A DNA stretch of 64,000 bases from an uncultured Pseudomonadales bacterium (lineage in GTDB: Bacteria > Pseudomonadota > Gammaproteobacteria > Pseudomonadales > Azotimanducaceae). Positions 25,905-34,450 of this stretch are shown here, piece after piece (the first letter of the stretch is position 1; each line of letters opens with the position of its first letter). The notes under the pieces were generated by a model that was not told the DNA's origin, searched no databases, and saw only the letters and a list, made by a program, of their open reading frames with translations. The stretch spans positions 744,001-808,000 of the forward strand of contig OY282460.1 in the NCBI GenBank assembly GCA_958296295.1, read 5' to 3'. A program made the translations under genes and the position numbers.

Positions 25905-26737
25905 TCGAACGGGCGCCGGTTGGCGAGGCTCGGCAGTTGCGTCCTCACCGCTTCAACCCGGGCCGGGTCCACCTCGGCGAGCGCGAAACCGTCGCCGTTT
26001 TCGCATTCGGCGAGCACCGCGCCCCAAGGATCCACCACGAGCGCGTGGCCGTAGGATTGCCGGCCGCGGTGCTGGTGGTCGCCGTGCTGTGCGGGGGCCA
26101 GGATGTAGCACTGGCATTCGATGGCGCGGGCGCGCAGCAACACGTGCCAATGGGCTTGGCCCGTGGTCTTGAAAAAGGCGCTTGGCACGGCGATGGCGAC
26201 GGCCCCGGCATCCGCCAGCTTCTGGTAAAGAAGCGGGAAACGCATGTCGTAGCACACGGTCAGCCCCAGTGTGCCGAAAGGCGCTTCGGTGACCACGCAA
26301 CGGTCGCCCGGCGCGGTGCCGCGCGATTCGCGCACCCTGTTGCCGTCCGCCAAATCCGCGTCGAAAAGGTGGATCTTGCGATAGGTTGCCGCGATGGCGC
26401 CGTCCGGCGAGATGTGAACGCAGGTGTTGTGGGCGCGGCCGTCCGCGGCCTTTTCCGGGAAACCGCCGAGCACGAGATGCGTTGCCGTTCGTCTCGCCGT
26501 GTCGATGCAGCGGGCGAGTATCGGGCCGGGATTGTCGTCCGCGTTGACCGGAATGCGCTCCAACAGTCGCGCTTGCGCCCGCTCGGAACCAATGAACGCG
26601 AACGCCTCCGGCAACAGCACCATGTTCGCGCCGGCGGCGGCGGCTTGGGCGACCAAAGCGGTGGCGGTATCGACGTTCTCGCCAACGTTGTCGGTGGCGC
26701 GCATCTGCACTATGGCGACGGTCGTTTTGCCGGCCAT
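25901..26737 (-). CDS. Carbon-nitrogen hydrolase, Nit1/Nit2-like amidase
   Basis: The 278-residue protein has the complete E-K-C triad: E44 in L-L-P-E-A-F, K121 in Y-R-K-I-H-L-F-D and C162 in L-T-V-C-Y-D-M-R-F-P. The sequence around the triad is that of Nit-type amidases that repair deaminated glutathione or hydrolyse omega-amides. A good AAAGGAG lies before the ATG at 26737. It lies 15 bp from the DEAD helicase gene and is translationally coupled to the transporter gene. Confidence 0.9.
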   Translation of the reverse strand: MAGKTTVAIVQMRATDNVGENVDTATALVAQAAAAGANMVLLPEAFAFIGSERAQARLLERIPVNADDNPGPILARCIDTARRTATHLVLGGFPEKAADGRAHNTCVHISPDGAIAATYRKIHLFDADLADGNRVRESRGTAPGDRCVVTEAPFGTLGLTVCYDMRFPLLYQKLADAGAVAIAVPSAFFKTTGQAHWHVLLRARAIECQCYILAPAQHGDHQHRGRQSYGHALVVDPWGAVLAECENGDGFALAEVDPARVEAVRTQLPSLANRRPFE

Positions 26738-26752
26738 TTGGGTGGCTCCTTT

Positions 26753-27928
26753 CTAAATTTCCGGCGGCGTCGTGTTGATGGGGTGGCCGAGCAAGGCCTC
26801 GATCGCCGGCAGGTCGAACGCGTCGTCTTCGGAAACGAAGCTGATGGCTATGCCGGTGGCGCCGGCCCTGCCGGTGCGGCCGATGCGATGCACATAGTCC
26901 TCGGCGTCCTCCGGCAAGTTGTAGTTGATGACGTGGCTGATGCCTTCCACGTGGATGCCGCGGCCGGCGACGTCCGTCGCCACCACCAGGTTGGTCTCGC
27001 CGTCCTTGAAGCGCTGCATGGTGGCGAGGCGCTTGCGCTGCGGAATGTCGCCGGCCAATTCCTCGCAATGCAATCCTTTGTCGCGCAGATATTCCGTCAG
27101 CCGATGCGCTTGGTCGCGCCGGTTTACGAACACCAGCGTGTGGTCGGGATCGTGCCGGCGCATGAAGGCGAGGAGCGTGGTGCGCTTGCGGTTGCGCGGC
27201 AGTGTCCAGAAACGTTGATCCACGGTGTCCACCGCCACGGAGTCCGGTTTGATCGCGACATGCAAAGGATCCAGTGTCCATTGCTGCGCGAGCCGCCTCA
27301 CATCTTCCGTGAAGGTGGCGCTGAAGAACATCGTTTGGCGTTCGCGCTTCCTGGGCGTTTGGTAGACGATGCGGCGCACATCCGGGATGAAACCCATGTC
27401 GAGCATTCGATCCGCTTCGTCAATGACCAGAACCTCCGTGGTGCGAAGGTGGACCAGATTCTGGCCGCAGAAATCCAGCAAACGGCCGGGGGTCGCAACG
27501 AGAATGTCCACCGAGCGCTCGCGCAGTAGCTGGCGCTGTTTGTCGTAGTCGATTCCGCCAACCAGACAAACGACCCGCGTGTCGGTGTGGCGGGAGAGAT
27601 CGTTGGCGTCCGTCTCGATCTGCATCGCCAGCTCGCGCGTTGGCGCCAGCACGAGGGCCCGGGCGGCACCCGCCGGCAGCGGCCGTCGCAATGGGAACTC
27701 CAACTGCCGGGCGAGAATCGTGATGAGAAAGGCGGCTGTTTTGCCCGTGCCGGTTTGCGCTTGGCCCGTGATGTCGTAGTCGGCGAGGCTGTACGGGAGC
27801 ACTTCCGCCTGAATGGGCGTGCAACGCTCGAAACCGAGCCCGTTCGTGGCGGCGACTATGGGTTGCGGCAAAGCGAGTTCCTCGAAGCGCACCACGCTTG
27901 CCTCGTCCGTTGCCACCGGCTCGGTCAT
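26753..27928 (-). CDS. DEAD-box ATP-dependent RNA helicase, RhlB-like
   Basis: The 391-residue protein carries the Q motif G-F-E-R-C-T-P-I-Q, Walker A A-Q-T-G-T-G-K-T, P-T-R-E-L-A, T-P-G-R-L, D-E-A-D, S-A-T, V-A-T-D-V-A-G-R-G-I and H-R-I-G-R-T-G-R-A-G. It is short, with almost no C-terminal extension, as in RhlB-type helicases, and is expected in RNA turnover or ribosome assembly. The ATG at 27928 overlaps the stop of the aminotransferase gene (ATGA). Confidence 0.93.
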   Translation of the reverse strand: MTEPVATDEASVVRFEELALPQPIVAATNGLGFERCTPIQAEVLPYSLADYDITGQAQTGTGKTAAFLITILARQLEFPLRRPLPAGAARALVLAPTRELAMQIETDANDLSRHTDTRVVCLVGGIDYDKQRQLLRERSVDILVATPGRLLDFCGQNLVHLRTTEVLVIDEADRMLDMGFIPDVRRIVYQTPRKRERQTMFFSATFTEDVRRLAQQWTLDPLHVAIKPDSVAVDTVDQRFWTLPRNRKRTTLLAFMRRHDPDHTLVFVNRRDQAHRLTEYLRDKGLHCEELAGDIPQRKRLATMQRFKDGETNLVVATDVAGRGIHVEGISHVINYNLPEDAEDYVHRIGRTGRAGATGIAISFVSEDDAFDLPAIEALLGHPINTTPPEI

Positions 27929-29166
27929 GACGCGCTGCTTGAACGCGCGGCGGCCAGCTTCACGCACAACGCGAGCACTTCGATGCTCTTCGCCACCGCC
28001 TCGACGGTGGCGAAGGTGGGCGCGATGCGTATGTTCCGATCTTCCGGATCGCGGCCGTGGGGGAATGTCGCGCCGGCCGGCGTGAGCGCGACGCCGAGTT
28101 GCCGGGCCAGCGCGACGGATTCGGAAGCGAGGCCCGGGCGCGTATTCAAAGACACGAAATAACCGCCCCGCGGGTTCGTCCACTCGGCCAGACCAGTGCC
28201 GCCGAGGCCGCGCTCCAGTCCCCGCCGCACGGCCTCGAACTTGGGCCGCACCAGGCTCGCGTGGGCGCGCATGTGCTGTTCCAAGCGCGGGCCGAGAAAG
28301 CGGGCGTGGCGCAGCTGGTTCACCTTGTCCGCGCCGATCATGAGGATCGCGAGGCGCTTTTCCATATCCGCCAAGAAGCGCTCCGCGCCGCCGAGAAAGG
28401 CCATGCCGCCGCTGGCGAAGGTCACCTTGGAGGTGGAAGCGAAAAGCGCCATGCCGTCCTCGGTGCCGGCGGCCCGGGCCAAGGGCAGGAGCGGCGTCAG
28501 CCGCGCGGCGGGGAACTCGAAGTCGTGAACCGCGTAGGCGTTGTCCCACAGCACGAGAAACGGGCCGCGCGCTTTGGCCGGCAGCAAGGCGAGCCGGCGC
28601 ACCGTGTCCGGCGAATAGACGCAGCCGGTGGGGTTCGCGTACTTCGGCACGCACCAGATGCCCCGCACTTGCGGATCCGCTGCAACGAGCGCTTCGACGC
28701 GATCCATGTCCGGCCCGTCGTCCGTCATCGGCACGGTGGGGAGCTCCATGCCGAGAGCATCGGCGAGTGCGAAATGGCGGTCGTAGCCCGGCACCGGGCA
28801 AATCACCTTTTGCTTCGCGCCGCTTTCGCGCCAGGGCGGCCCGCAAAGGCCGGCGTTCTGCGCCGCGTCTAGCACGTGGAACATCAGCGTGAGGCTGGAG
28901 TTGCCGGCGGCGATCACGTCGTCCGCTTCCACGTCCAAGAGTCGCGCGCCCAAGGCCCGCGCTTCGGGGATGCCGCGCAGCATGCCGTAGTTGCGCGCAT
29001 CGGTGCCGTCTTCGGTGCGGAAATCGCCGGCCAACGCGCCGTCGAGAGCGTTCGACAAATCGAGTTGCTCGGCCGCGGGTTTGCCGCGCGTGAGATCGAG
29101 TGCGAGGTTCGTGCGTTTGAGGGCTTGGAACTGCTGTTCCAAGTCCGCCAGGTTGTCCGTTGGCAT
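27925..29166 (-). CDS. Class I aminotransferase, MocR/Asp-aminotransferase-like (PF12897 type)
   Basis: The 413-residue PLP enzyme starts at the ATG at 29166 behind GAGGAG. Motifs are D-L-T-R-G-K-P (N-terminal substrate loop), Y-A-N-P-T-G-C, W-D-N-A-Y-A-V-H (PLP aspartate region) and the Schiff-base lysine in A-S-T-S-K-V-T-F. These fit the stand-alone MocR-related aspartate aminotransferase family. The exact substrate is unknown. Confidence 0.85.
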   Translation of the reverse strand: MPTDNLADLEQQFQALKRTNLALDLTRGKPAAEQLDLSNALDGALAGDFRTEDGTDARNYGMLRGIPEARALGARLLDVEADDVIAAGNSSLTLMFHVLDAAQNAGLCGPPWRESGAKQKVICPVPGYDRHFALADALGMELPTVPMTDDGPDMDRVEALVAADPQVRGIWCVPKYANPTGCVYSPDTVRRLALLPAKARGPFLVLWDNAYAVHDFEFPAARLTPLLPLARAAGTEDGMALFASTSKVTFASGGMAFLGGAERFLADMEKRLAILMIGADKVNQLRHARFLGPRLEQHMRAHASLVRPKFEAVRRGLERGLGGTGLAEWTNPRGGYFVSLNTRPGLASESVALARQLGVALTPAGATFPHGRDPEDRNIRIAPTFATVEAVAKSIEVLALCVKLAAARSSSAS

Positions 29167-29221
29167 TCGATTTCTCCTCGGGTGCGTTGGTCGTGGGCTT
29201 TTCGTACGACGCGGCGTGTTT

Positions 29222-30166
29222 CTAAACGCGTGTCTCAAGCCCCATCGTTTCGGGCAACCCGAGCATCAAATTGAGGTTTTGCACCGCCGCCCCCGCGGCG
29301 CCTTTGCCGAGATTGTCGTAGCGGCAGGCGATTTGCATTTGCGTCTCGTGGCCGAACACCAGAATGTCCAGCTGATTGGTGCCGTTGCGCGTCGTCGGCG
29401 AAAGAAATCCGTCTTCCAAAGCGTGCGCGGCGTTGTCGGAATGCACGTGGACGAAGGGCTCGTTGTCGTAGCGTTCGGCCAAGGTTTGTTGGAGCTCGGC
29501 CACCGTCGCGCCGTTGTCGAGTTCGCTCGCGAACAACCCCACCTGCACCAGCATTCCGCTGTGGTAATGGCCGACGGAAGGCGAGAACAGCGGGCGCGCG
29601 TTCGTTCCGGCGTAGGCGCGCATTTCCGCCACGTGCTTGTGGCCAAGGCCCAAGGCGTAGGGACGGATGCGCCAAGCGGCCTGGTCGCATGCCTCGTATT
29701 TCGCGATCATGCCTTTGCCGCCGCCCGAGTAGCCGGAAACCGCATGGACGCGCAGTGGCACGTCGGCGCCCAGCAAGCCGCTGTCGATCAGCGGTCGAAC
29801 GCCCAGCACGAAGCCGGTGGCGTAGCAGCCCGGGTTCGCCACGCGGGTGGCGCCGCGAATTGCCCCGCGCTGCGTGGCCGCGAGCTCCGGCAGGCCGTAG
29901 ACCCAGCCGTTGGCAACGCGGTGGGCGGTGCTGGCGTCCAGGATTCGCGTGTCCGGGCCGAGGTTCACGGCTTCCCTGGCCGCATCGTCCGGCAGGCACA
30001 ACACGGTGATGTCCGCCTCGTCGAACAGCGCCCGGCGGCGCCCGGCGTCCTTGCGGTGGTTCTCCTCGATAGTGAGCAGGCGGATTTCGGGATGATTCGC
30101 CAAGCGCTCGGCGAGTTGTAGCCCGGTGGTACCCGCCTGCCCGTCAATGAACACGGCGTGGGTCAA
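29222..30166 (-). CDS. argC: N-acetyl-gamma-glutamyl-phosphate reductase, type 2
   Basis: The 314-residue protein has the short-form ArgC start V-F-I-D-G-Q-A-G-T-T-G, the catalytic C114 in N-P-G-C-Y-A-T-G and the S-G-Y-S-G-G-G-K-G segment. It reduces N-acetylglutamyl phosphate to the semialdehyde in arginine synthesis. The best N-terminus uses a TTG at 30166; SD support is weak and a GTG a few codons in is an alternative. Confidence 0.93.
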   Translation of the reverse strand: MTHAVFIDGQAGTTGLQLAERLANHPEIRLLTIEENHRKDAGRRRALFDEADITVLCLPDDAAREAVNLGPDTRILDASTAHRVANGWVYGLPELAATQRGAIRGATRVANPGCYATGFVLGVRPLIDSGLLGADVPLRVHAVSGYSGGGKGMIAKYEACDQAAWRIRPYALGLGHKHVAEMRAYAGTNARPLFSPSVGHYHSGMLVQVGLFASELDNGATVAELQQTLAERYDNEPFVHVHSDNAAHALEDGFLSPTTRNGTNQLDILVFGHETQMQIACRYDNLGKGAAGAAVQNLNLMLGLPETMGLETRV

Positions 30167-30269
30167 AGGGAAGATTGCTCGTGGGTGGGTTCGAGCGGTG
30201 GATTATAAAGGAGCTTGGCCTGCGCCAACCGTCCAAAACCCGCGGCTTTCGATGATTCGGCACCCGGCC

Positions 30270-30800
30270 TCAAAGCGGGGCGATGCCGGTTTCGACCAGC
30301 TGGTAGAGCTCGGCCTGGGGAGCGCCGCCGTGGATGTTCAAGAAACCGATGGTGCCGAGCCGCAGCGACTTGTTGTGCGGCAGAGTCGGCGACCCCGGGT
30401 TCACGAACAGGACTCCGCCCACGGCGTGTATCTCCTCGATGTGGGTGTGACCGTAGACGATCACATCGGGTGTTCGGCCGGAGAATCGCTTGGCCGCCTG
30501 TTCGAGGATGAAGTCCGCCGGACGGCGGCCGGGCGACGGGAACTCGTGCAACATGCCAACGGCCACGCCGTCGCAATCCAGCAGACAGCGCTCTTCCAGA
30601 GTGGCGTGTTCCACGCCGAGATCGCCGTTTCCCCGGGCGACATGGACGGGTGCCAACTCGCTGAGCTCGTCGATGACGGCCGGCGCCCAAACATCGCCGG
30701 CGTGCAGGATCGCGTCCACGCCGGCGAACGCCTCCAGCACCTGTGGCCAAAGCAACCCGCGCTTCGTTAGATGGGAATCCGAAATCAAACCAATGCGCAT
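30270..30800 (-). CDS. YfcE/MJ0936-type metallophosphoesterase
   Basis: The 176-residue calcineurin-like phosphoesterase has I-S-D-S-H-L (metal ligands Asp and His), H-A-G-D-V-W, V-A-R-G-N-G-D and V-Y-G-H-T-H-I. Length and the G-N-G-D form fit the YfcE/MJ0936 phosphodiesterase family. It is the first gene of the minus-strand run and diverges from the epimerase gene. The SD is weak. Confidence 0.88.
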   Translation of the reverse strand: MRIGLISDSHLTKRGLLWPQVLEAFAGVDAILHAGDVWAPAVIDELSELAPVHVARGNGDLGVEHATLEERCLLDCDGVAVGMLHEFPSPGRRPADFILEQAAKRFSGRTPDVIVYGHTHIEEIHAVGGVLFVNPGSPTLPHNKSLRLGTIGFLNIHGGAPQAELYQLVETGIAPL

Positions 30801-31118
30801 TTGAACGCTCAATCCGCCAGAAAAACCGACCGCGCCCGGCCAAATCCCACGGTACGTGGCCGGCGACTCCCGCCGCGCGCTTGACTCTCGAGGGCGAAAT
30901 CCATTGCGCGCCGCCAACCCGAACACGAATGAACGAGGCGTCGGCGACGGATACGGACGATTGCCCGCCAAAGCACGGGGAGTGACGCATGTTACACCCG
31001 CGACCGGGCCGCATTGGGAGTTTTTGGGTAAACGTGCCCGCCGGCGTTGCGGCGACAACGGGCCGCGACGTTCAGCGTGGCGTTACAATCGGACCATCGA
31101 ACCCATGGAAATCCCTTG
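30801..31118. other. Divergent promoter region
   Basis: This 318-bp stretch lies between the phosphoesterase and epimerase genes. A good -10-like TACAAT at 31084-31089 lies 30 bp before the epimerase start, but no clear -35 element is placed at 16-18 bp. No coding sequence is seen. Confidence 0.35.
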
Positions 31119-32216
31119 ATGCCTGCGATCTCTCCTCACGACGGCCCGGTGGCCGTAACCGGCTGCTCCGGCTTCACCGGCGGACACATGGTGCGCGAAC
31201 TCGCCATCCACGGCTACGAAGTGCGCGCCTGCATCCGCGACGCGAACTCTTGGCGTGGCAAAGACGCCGCCGAGTACCTGCAACGGGTGTCGAACGTCAC
31301 GTTGGTGGACGGCTGCGATCTGTTCACGCCGGGCTCTTACGACGACGCTTTCAGGGGCTGCGCCGGCGTCTTCCACGTCGCGGCTGTTCTCGGCAATTCG
31401 GCGGACGGCAAATCCCAGCCGCACGGCAGCGGCGACGTGTCTCAAGACGTGTACAACGGCGGCAGGGTCGGCACGGCCAACGTGGTGGGCGCCGTGAACG
31501 CCAGCGGCAGCGTGCGGCGCTTGGTCTACACCAGTTCGACGGCCGCGGTGCTGGGCGCGAAAGCGCGCACGGTGCCGGACGGCTACGAGTGGACGGAAAC
31601 GGATTGGGCGTCCGACGAGGTGGACGAGGAACGCTGGCATAGCGCCCGCAGCTCCTACGCCCGCAGCAAGGTGGACACCGAGCACTTCATCAACAAGGCG
31701 GCGGACGAAAGCGGCGGGCGGTGGGACGCCGTCACCATGAATCCGGCGATGATTTGCGGGCCGCTTCTGTTCAAGGCGCAGGTGGGCCAGTGGGTGGAGG
31801 CCCTCGGCCGCATTGCCGGCGGCCTTGTTCCGTTCTCGCCTCTCGAATACGACAGGGACTACAACATCATCGATGTGCGGGATTTGGTGAAGGCGCATCG
31901 GCTGGCGGCGGAATCCGCGGTGGATCACAAGGCGACCCGGGGTGGCAACCGCTACATCCTGCACGGCTCCGGCGGTCGCTCCTCGTTGCGCTTTAGCACG
32001 GAAGTGCGCGAAATCATTCACGAGCAATTCCCGTGGTTGCAACTCGGCGAACCGAAGGCGGGCGGTGGCGGCGGGCCGACCTTCGTGAACGACTGCAAAA
32101 AGGCGAAGGAAGTGCTGGGCGCCACCATTCGTCCGGTGGAGGAGACCCTGCGCGATCTGGTGGAAAGCTCTGTGGAGCTTGGAGTCATCACGCCGCGGGT
32201 GAAGGCCGCGGCCTAG
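31119..32216 (+). CDS. NAD-dependent epimerase/dehydratase, dihydroflavonol-reductase-like
   Basis: The 365-residue extended short-chain dehydrogenase has the nucleotide-binding G-C-S-G-F-T-G-G at 15-22, the V-Y-T-S-S-T-A-A-V catalytic serine region and the Y-A-R-S-K catalytic pair. The sequence after the Rossmann domain resembles dihydroflavonol-4-reductase/cinnamyl-CoA-reductase-like enzymes acting on aldehydes or ketones. The substrate is unknown. Confidence 0.85.
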   Translation: MPAISPHDGPVAVTGCSGFTGGHMVRELAIHGYEVRACIRDANSWRGKDAAEYLQRVSNVTLVDGCDLFTPGSYDDAFRGCAGVFHVAAVLGNSADGKSQPHGSGDVSQDVYNGGRVGTANVVGAVNASGSVRRLVYTSSTAAVLGAKARTVPDGYEWTETDWASDEVDEERWHSARSSYARSKVDTEHFINKAADESGGRWDAVTMNPAMICGPLLFKAQVGQWVEALGRIAGGLVPFSPLEYDRDYNIIDVRDLVKAHRLAAESAVDHKATRGGNRYILHGSGGRSSLRFSTEVREIIHEQFPWLQLGEPKAGGGGGPTFVNDCKKAKEVLGATIRPVEETLRDLVESSVELGVITPRVKAAA

Positions 32217-32314
32217 CGGCTCGATGCGAGCGTGGCGAGGTTTCAGTACGTGCTTCAGCACGCCTTGGCGCGACGGTTGCAGGTTTCTTGGGTAGAGATT
32301 GGAGGGAGAATGCG

Positions 32315-32743
32315 ATGAGGAATGGGAAAGCCGCTTGGGTGGTGTGCGCCGTCCTGGGCGTTGGGGCGCTCGCCGTTGCCGCGTCCGAGGGCGCGGTGAA
32401 GTACCGTCAGCACACCATGAGCGCCATCGGCGGCCACATGCAGGCCATCGTGGACATCATCCGCGGCCAGGTGCCCCACACCGGCCATCTGCCAACCCAC
32501 GCCAACGCGCTGGCGGAGTTGGCGGAACTCGCGCCGGCGCTGTTTGCCGAAGGCACGCAAGGCGGGGACGCGCTGCCGGCGGTGTGGGAGAACGCGGAGG
32601 ATTTCGAAGCCAAACTCGGCGCCTTCAAGGAGGCCACCGCGAACTTCAAGGCCGTGGTGGACGCCGGCGAAGACGCCCGCGGCGCGTTCCGTGGCGTGGG
32701 CCAGGCCTGCAAAGGCTGCCACGACAGCTACCGCGCCGAATAG
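32315..32743 (+). CDS. Cytochrome c' (class II cytochrome c)
   Basis: The 142-residue protein has a signal peptide (about 1-23, M-R-N-G-K then a hydrophobic V-V-C-A-V-L-G-V-G core) and a four-helix bundle. The haem-binding C-K-G-C-H (C132, C135, H136) lies eight residues from the end, the hallmark of class II cytochromes. GGAGGGAGA precedes the ATG at 32315. It is periplasmic; roles in NO binding or electron transfer are known for the family. It is tail-to-tail, 1 bp apart, with a cytochrome b561 gene, a pairing that suggests a shared redox role. Confidence 0.93.
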   Translation: MRNGKAAWVVCAVLGVGALAVAASEGAVKYRQHTMSAIGGHMQAIVDIIRGQVPHTGHLPTHANALAELAELAPALFAEGTQGGDALPAVWENAEDFEAKLGAFKEATANFKAVVDAGEDARGAFRGVGQACKGCHDSYRAE

Positions 32744-32744
32744 G

Positions 32745-33479
32745 TCACCACCGCTCCGCGTAGATCGCCACCAAGACCACGCCGGCCGCCGCTAGCGCGG
32801 TGAGCCCGGCGCGCACCCAGAAGTGAGGCGTTGACGGCAGCAGCGCGGATTTGGGTTTGCGCCCGGTGAACATGGCGAGCGGCGTCCTGTCGCGCATGCC
32901 GAATGCGTACACGGCGTTGGCGGCTAAGTGAGCGCTCACCGCACCGAGAATCAGCCAATGCAAGCGCCGGTGGACCCATGAAGCGGCACGGGCGAATTCG
33001 TCCGATACGAAAACCAAAAGCGGCCCCTCGTTGAAGATCTCGTCGGTGGTGAAGAGACCGGTGCCCACTTGCGCCGTCGTGGCCAATGCGAAAACAATCG
33101 CCAGCCCGACGCCCGGCGTGGTGTGGGACAACGTTGCCGGCGCACGCCCGCGAAAGTGCTCAAGCAACGCCTTCGTCGTAGTCCGAGGCGACACGCGGTA
33201 GTGGCGAAAACGGGCGTAGCGCCCGCCCCATGCCGCCCAGCCGAACCGGAACACCAGCAAACCAAGCAGCGCCAGACCGGAGCGCTGATGCCACTGCAAA
33301 AGGTCGATGTCGCCGTACAGCCCGGAAAAGAGCGAAAAACCGATGCACGCCGCGAACGCCCAGTGCCAAAGCCGCAGCGGCCAATCCCAGATCATGCCTT
33401 TGGTGGCGCCTTGGGCCGCCGCCGCAGCGCCCGCGTCGGCACTGCTTGGCGGCGGCGTGGCTGGCGTCGAATCGCCCAT
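32745..33479 (-). CDS. Cytochrome b561-family membrane protein
   Basis: The 244-residue protein has four transmembrane helices after a Pro/Ala-rich N-terminus. W-D-W-P-L-R-L-W-H-W-A-F carries the first haem histidine, L-L-Q-W-H-Q-R-S-G the second, and W-V-H-R-R-L-H-W another. It is a dihaem quinol- or cytochrome c-linked electron carrier in the inner membrane. Its start at 33479 is uncertain; M-I-W-D-W-P about 30 residues later is an alternative. It is likely co-transcribed with the cupin gene 22 bp upstream. Confidence 0.88.
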   Translation of the reverse strand: MGDSTPATPPPSSADAGAAAAAQGATKGMIWDWPLRLWHWAFAACIGFSLFSGLYGDIDLLQWHQRSGLALLGLLVFRFGWAAWGGRYARFRHYRVSPRTTTKALLEHFRGRAPATLSHTTPGVGLAIVFALATTAQVGTGLFTTDEIFNEGPLLVFVSDEFARAASWVHRRLHWLILGAVSAHLAANAVYAFGMRDRTPLAMFTGRKPKSALLPSTPHFWVRAGLTALAAAGVVLVAIYAERW

Positions 33480-33501
33480 CGGCGCGTTCGCAGGCGATTG
33501 T

Positions 33502-33972
33502 TCAGGCACTGTAGGGCCTGCCGTCCTTGCGTGAGAAGACGCCGCCCCGGCCGCGCCGGTGGATGCGCATGTCGATGTCCGGGTAGTCCACGTCGTCGTC
33601 TTCGCGCCGCGTCCCCACTTCCAAGTACACCACCCGGTCACCCGTCTCGTTCACCAGATGGTGGCCGTCCGCTTCGCCTTTGCGAAAACCGGCGCACATG
33701 CCGGGCCGCAGCTTCGTGCGCCCGGCGTCCGTGATCAACGTCGGCTCGCCTTCAAGCACATAGACGAGCTCGTCCTCGGCGCTGTGCCAATGACGCTGCG
33801 ACGACCACGCGCCCGGCGGCAGCGTCACCACGTTCACGCCGTAGTCCGTGAGCCCGAACGCATCGCCAAGAGCCCGCTTCTGGCGGTCGGCGCACGGCCC
33901 GTCGTACGGCTTCGGGTACCCGCTGCCCCGGCGGACAGGCAGATCTTCGGTATCGACAGCCTTTGCGCCCAC
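33502..33972 (-). CDS. Cupin-domain protein
   Basis: The 156-residue protein is read from a GTG at 33972, chosen for the GGGAGG 7 nt upstream. The cupin motif 1 is R-H-W-H-S-A-E-D-E-L-V-Y-V-L-E-G-E and motif 2 lies in G-H-H-L-V-N-E-T-G-D; the metal ligands are mostly present. The N-terminal R-x4-P-K-P-Y pattern is common in small cupins of proteobacteria whose function is unknown. Confidence 0.8.
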   Translation of the reverse strand: MGAKAVDTEDLPVRRGSGYPKPYDGPCADRQKRALGDAFGLTDYGVNVVTLPPGAWSSQRHWHSAEDELVYVLEGEPTLITDAGRTKLRPGMCAGFRKGEADGHHLVNETGDRVVYLEVGTRREDDDVDYPDIDMRIHRRGRGGVFSRKDGRPYSA

Positions 33973-34162
33973 GCTCCACCTCCCAAGGCACGACGTCGGG
34001 CGATGATGCCAGAAACGAAAGGGCGACATGGCCGACACGGCAAGCGGCGTAGCCCGAGGCTGATGCGGTGGTAGGGGGTGGTAGGGGCTTGCTTGTCGGA
34101 ACGGCCGGCGCGATGGTCTACGCCTCCAGATGAGGCTTGGGCGGATTGAGGAAGGCAGGAGA

Positions 34163-34402
34163 ATGAGTTTGCTACTTACGGCGGTCATCCGGCGCGAGAG
34201 CGACGGCTATTTCGCGTTGTGTCCCGATCTGGACATAGCGAGCCAAGGCGGGACGGTGGCGGAAGCGCGCGAGAACTTGAAGGAAGCGTTGGAGCTGTTC
34301 TTCGAGGCGGCGGGCGCGGACGAAGCCCCACCGCACCTCGGTGGCGAGGTGTATGTGACGCAAGTGGAGGTATCGGCAGCGGTTGGCCAAGTGGCGCGTT
34401 GA
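34163..34402 (+). CDS. HicB-like antitoxin domain protein without a HicA partner
   Basis: The 79-residue protein is preceded by AGGCAGGAGA. I-R-R-E-S-D-G-Y-F-A-L-C-P-D-L-D-I-A-S-Q-G begins the partial RNase H fold of HicB, followed by T-V-A-E-A-R-E-N-L-K-E-A-L-E-L-F. It lacks the C-terminal ribbon-helix-helix or HTH seen in regulatory HicB. No HicA-like small basic ORF is found on either side. Confidence 0.8.
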   Translation: MSLLLTAVIRRESDGYFALCPDLDIASQGGTVAEARENLKEALELFFEAAGADEAPPHLGGEVYVTQVEVSAAVGQVAR

Positions 34403-34450
34403 GTCGGGCGTGAGTCTGCCGGCTATTCTCGATACACGGCCGCGAAGCGC

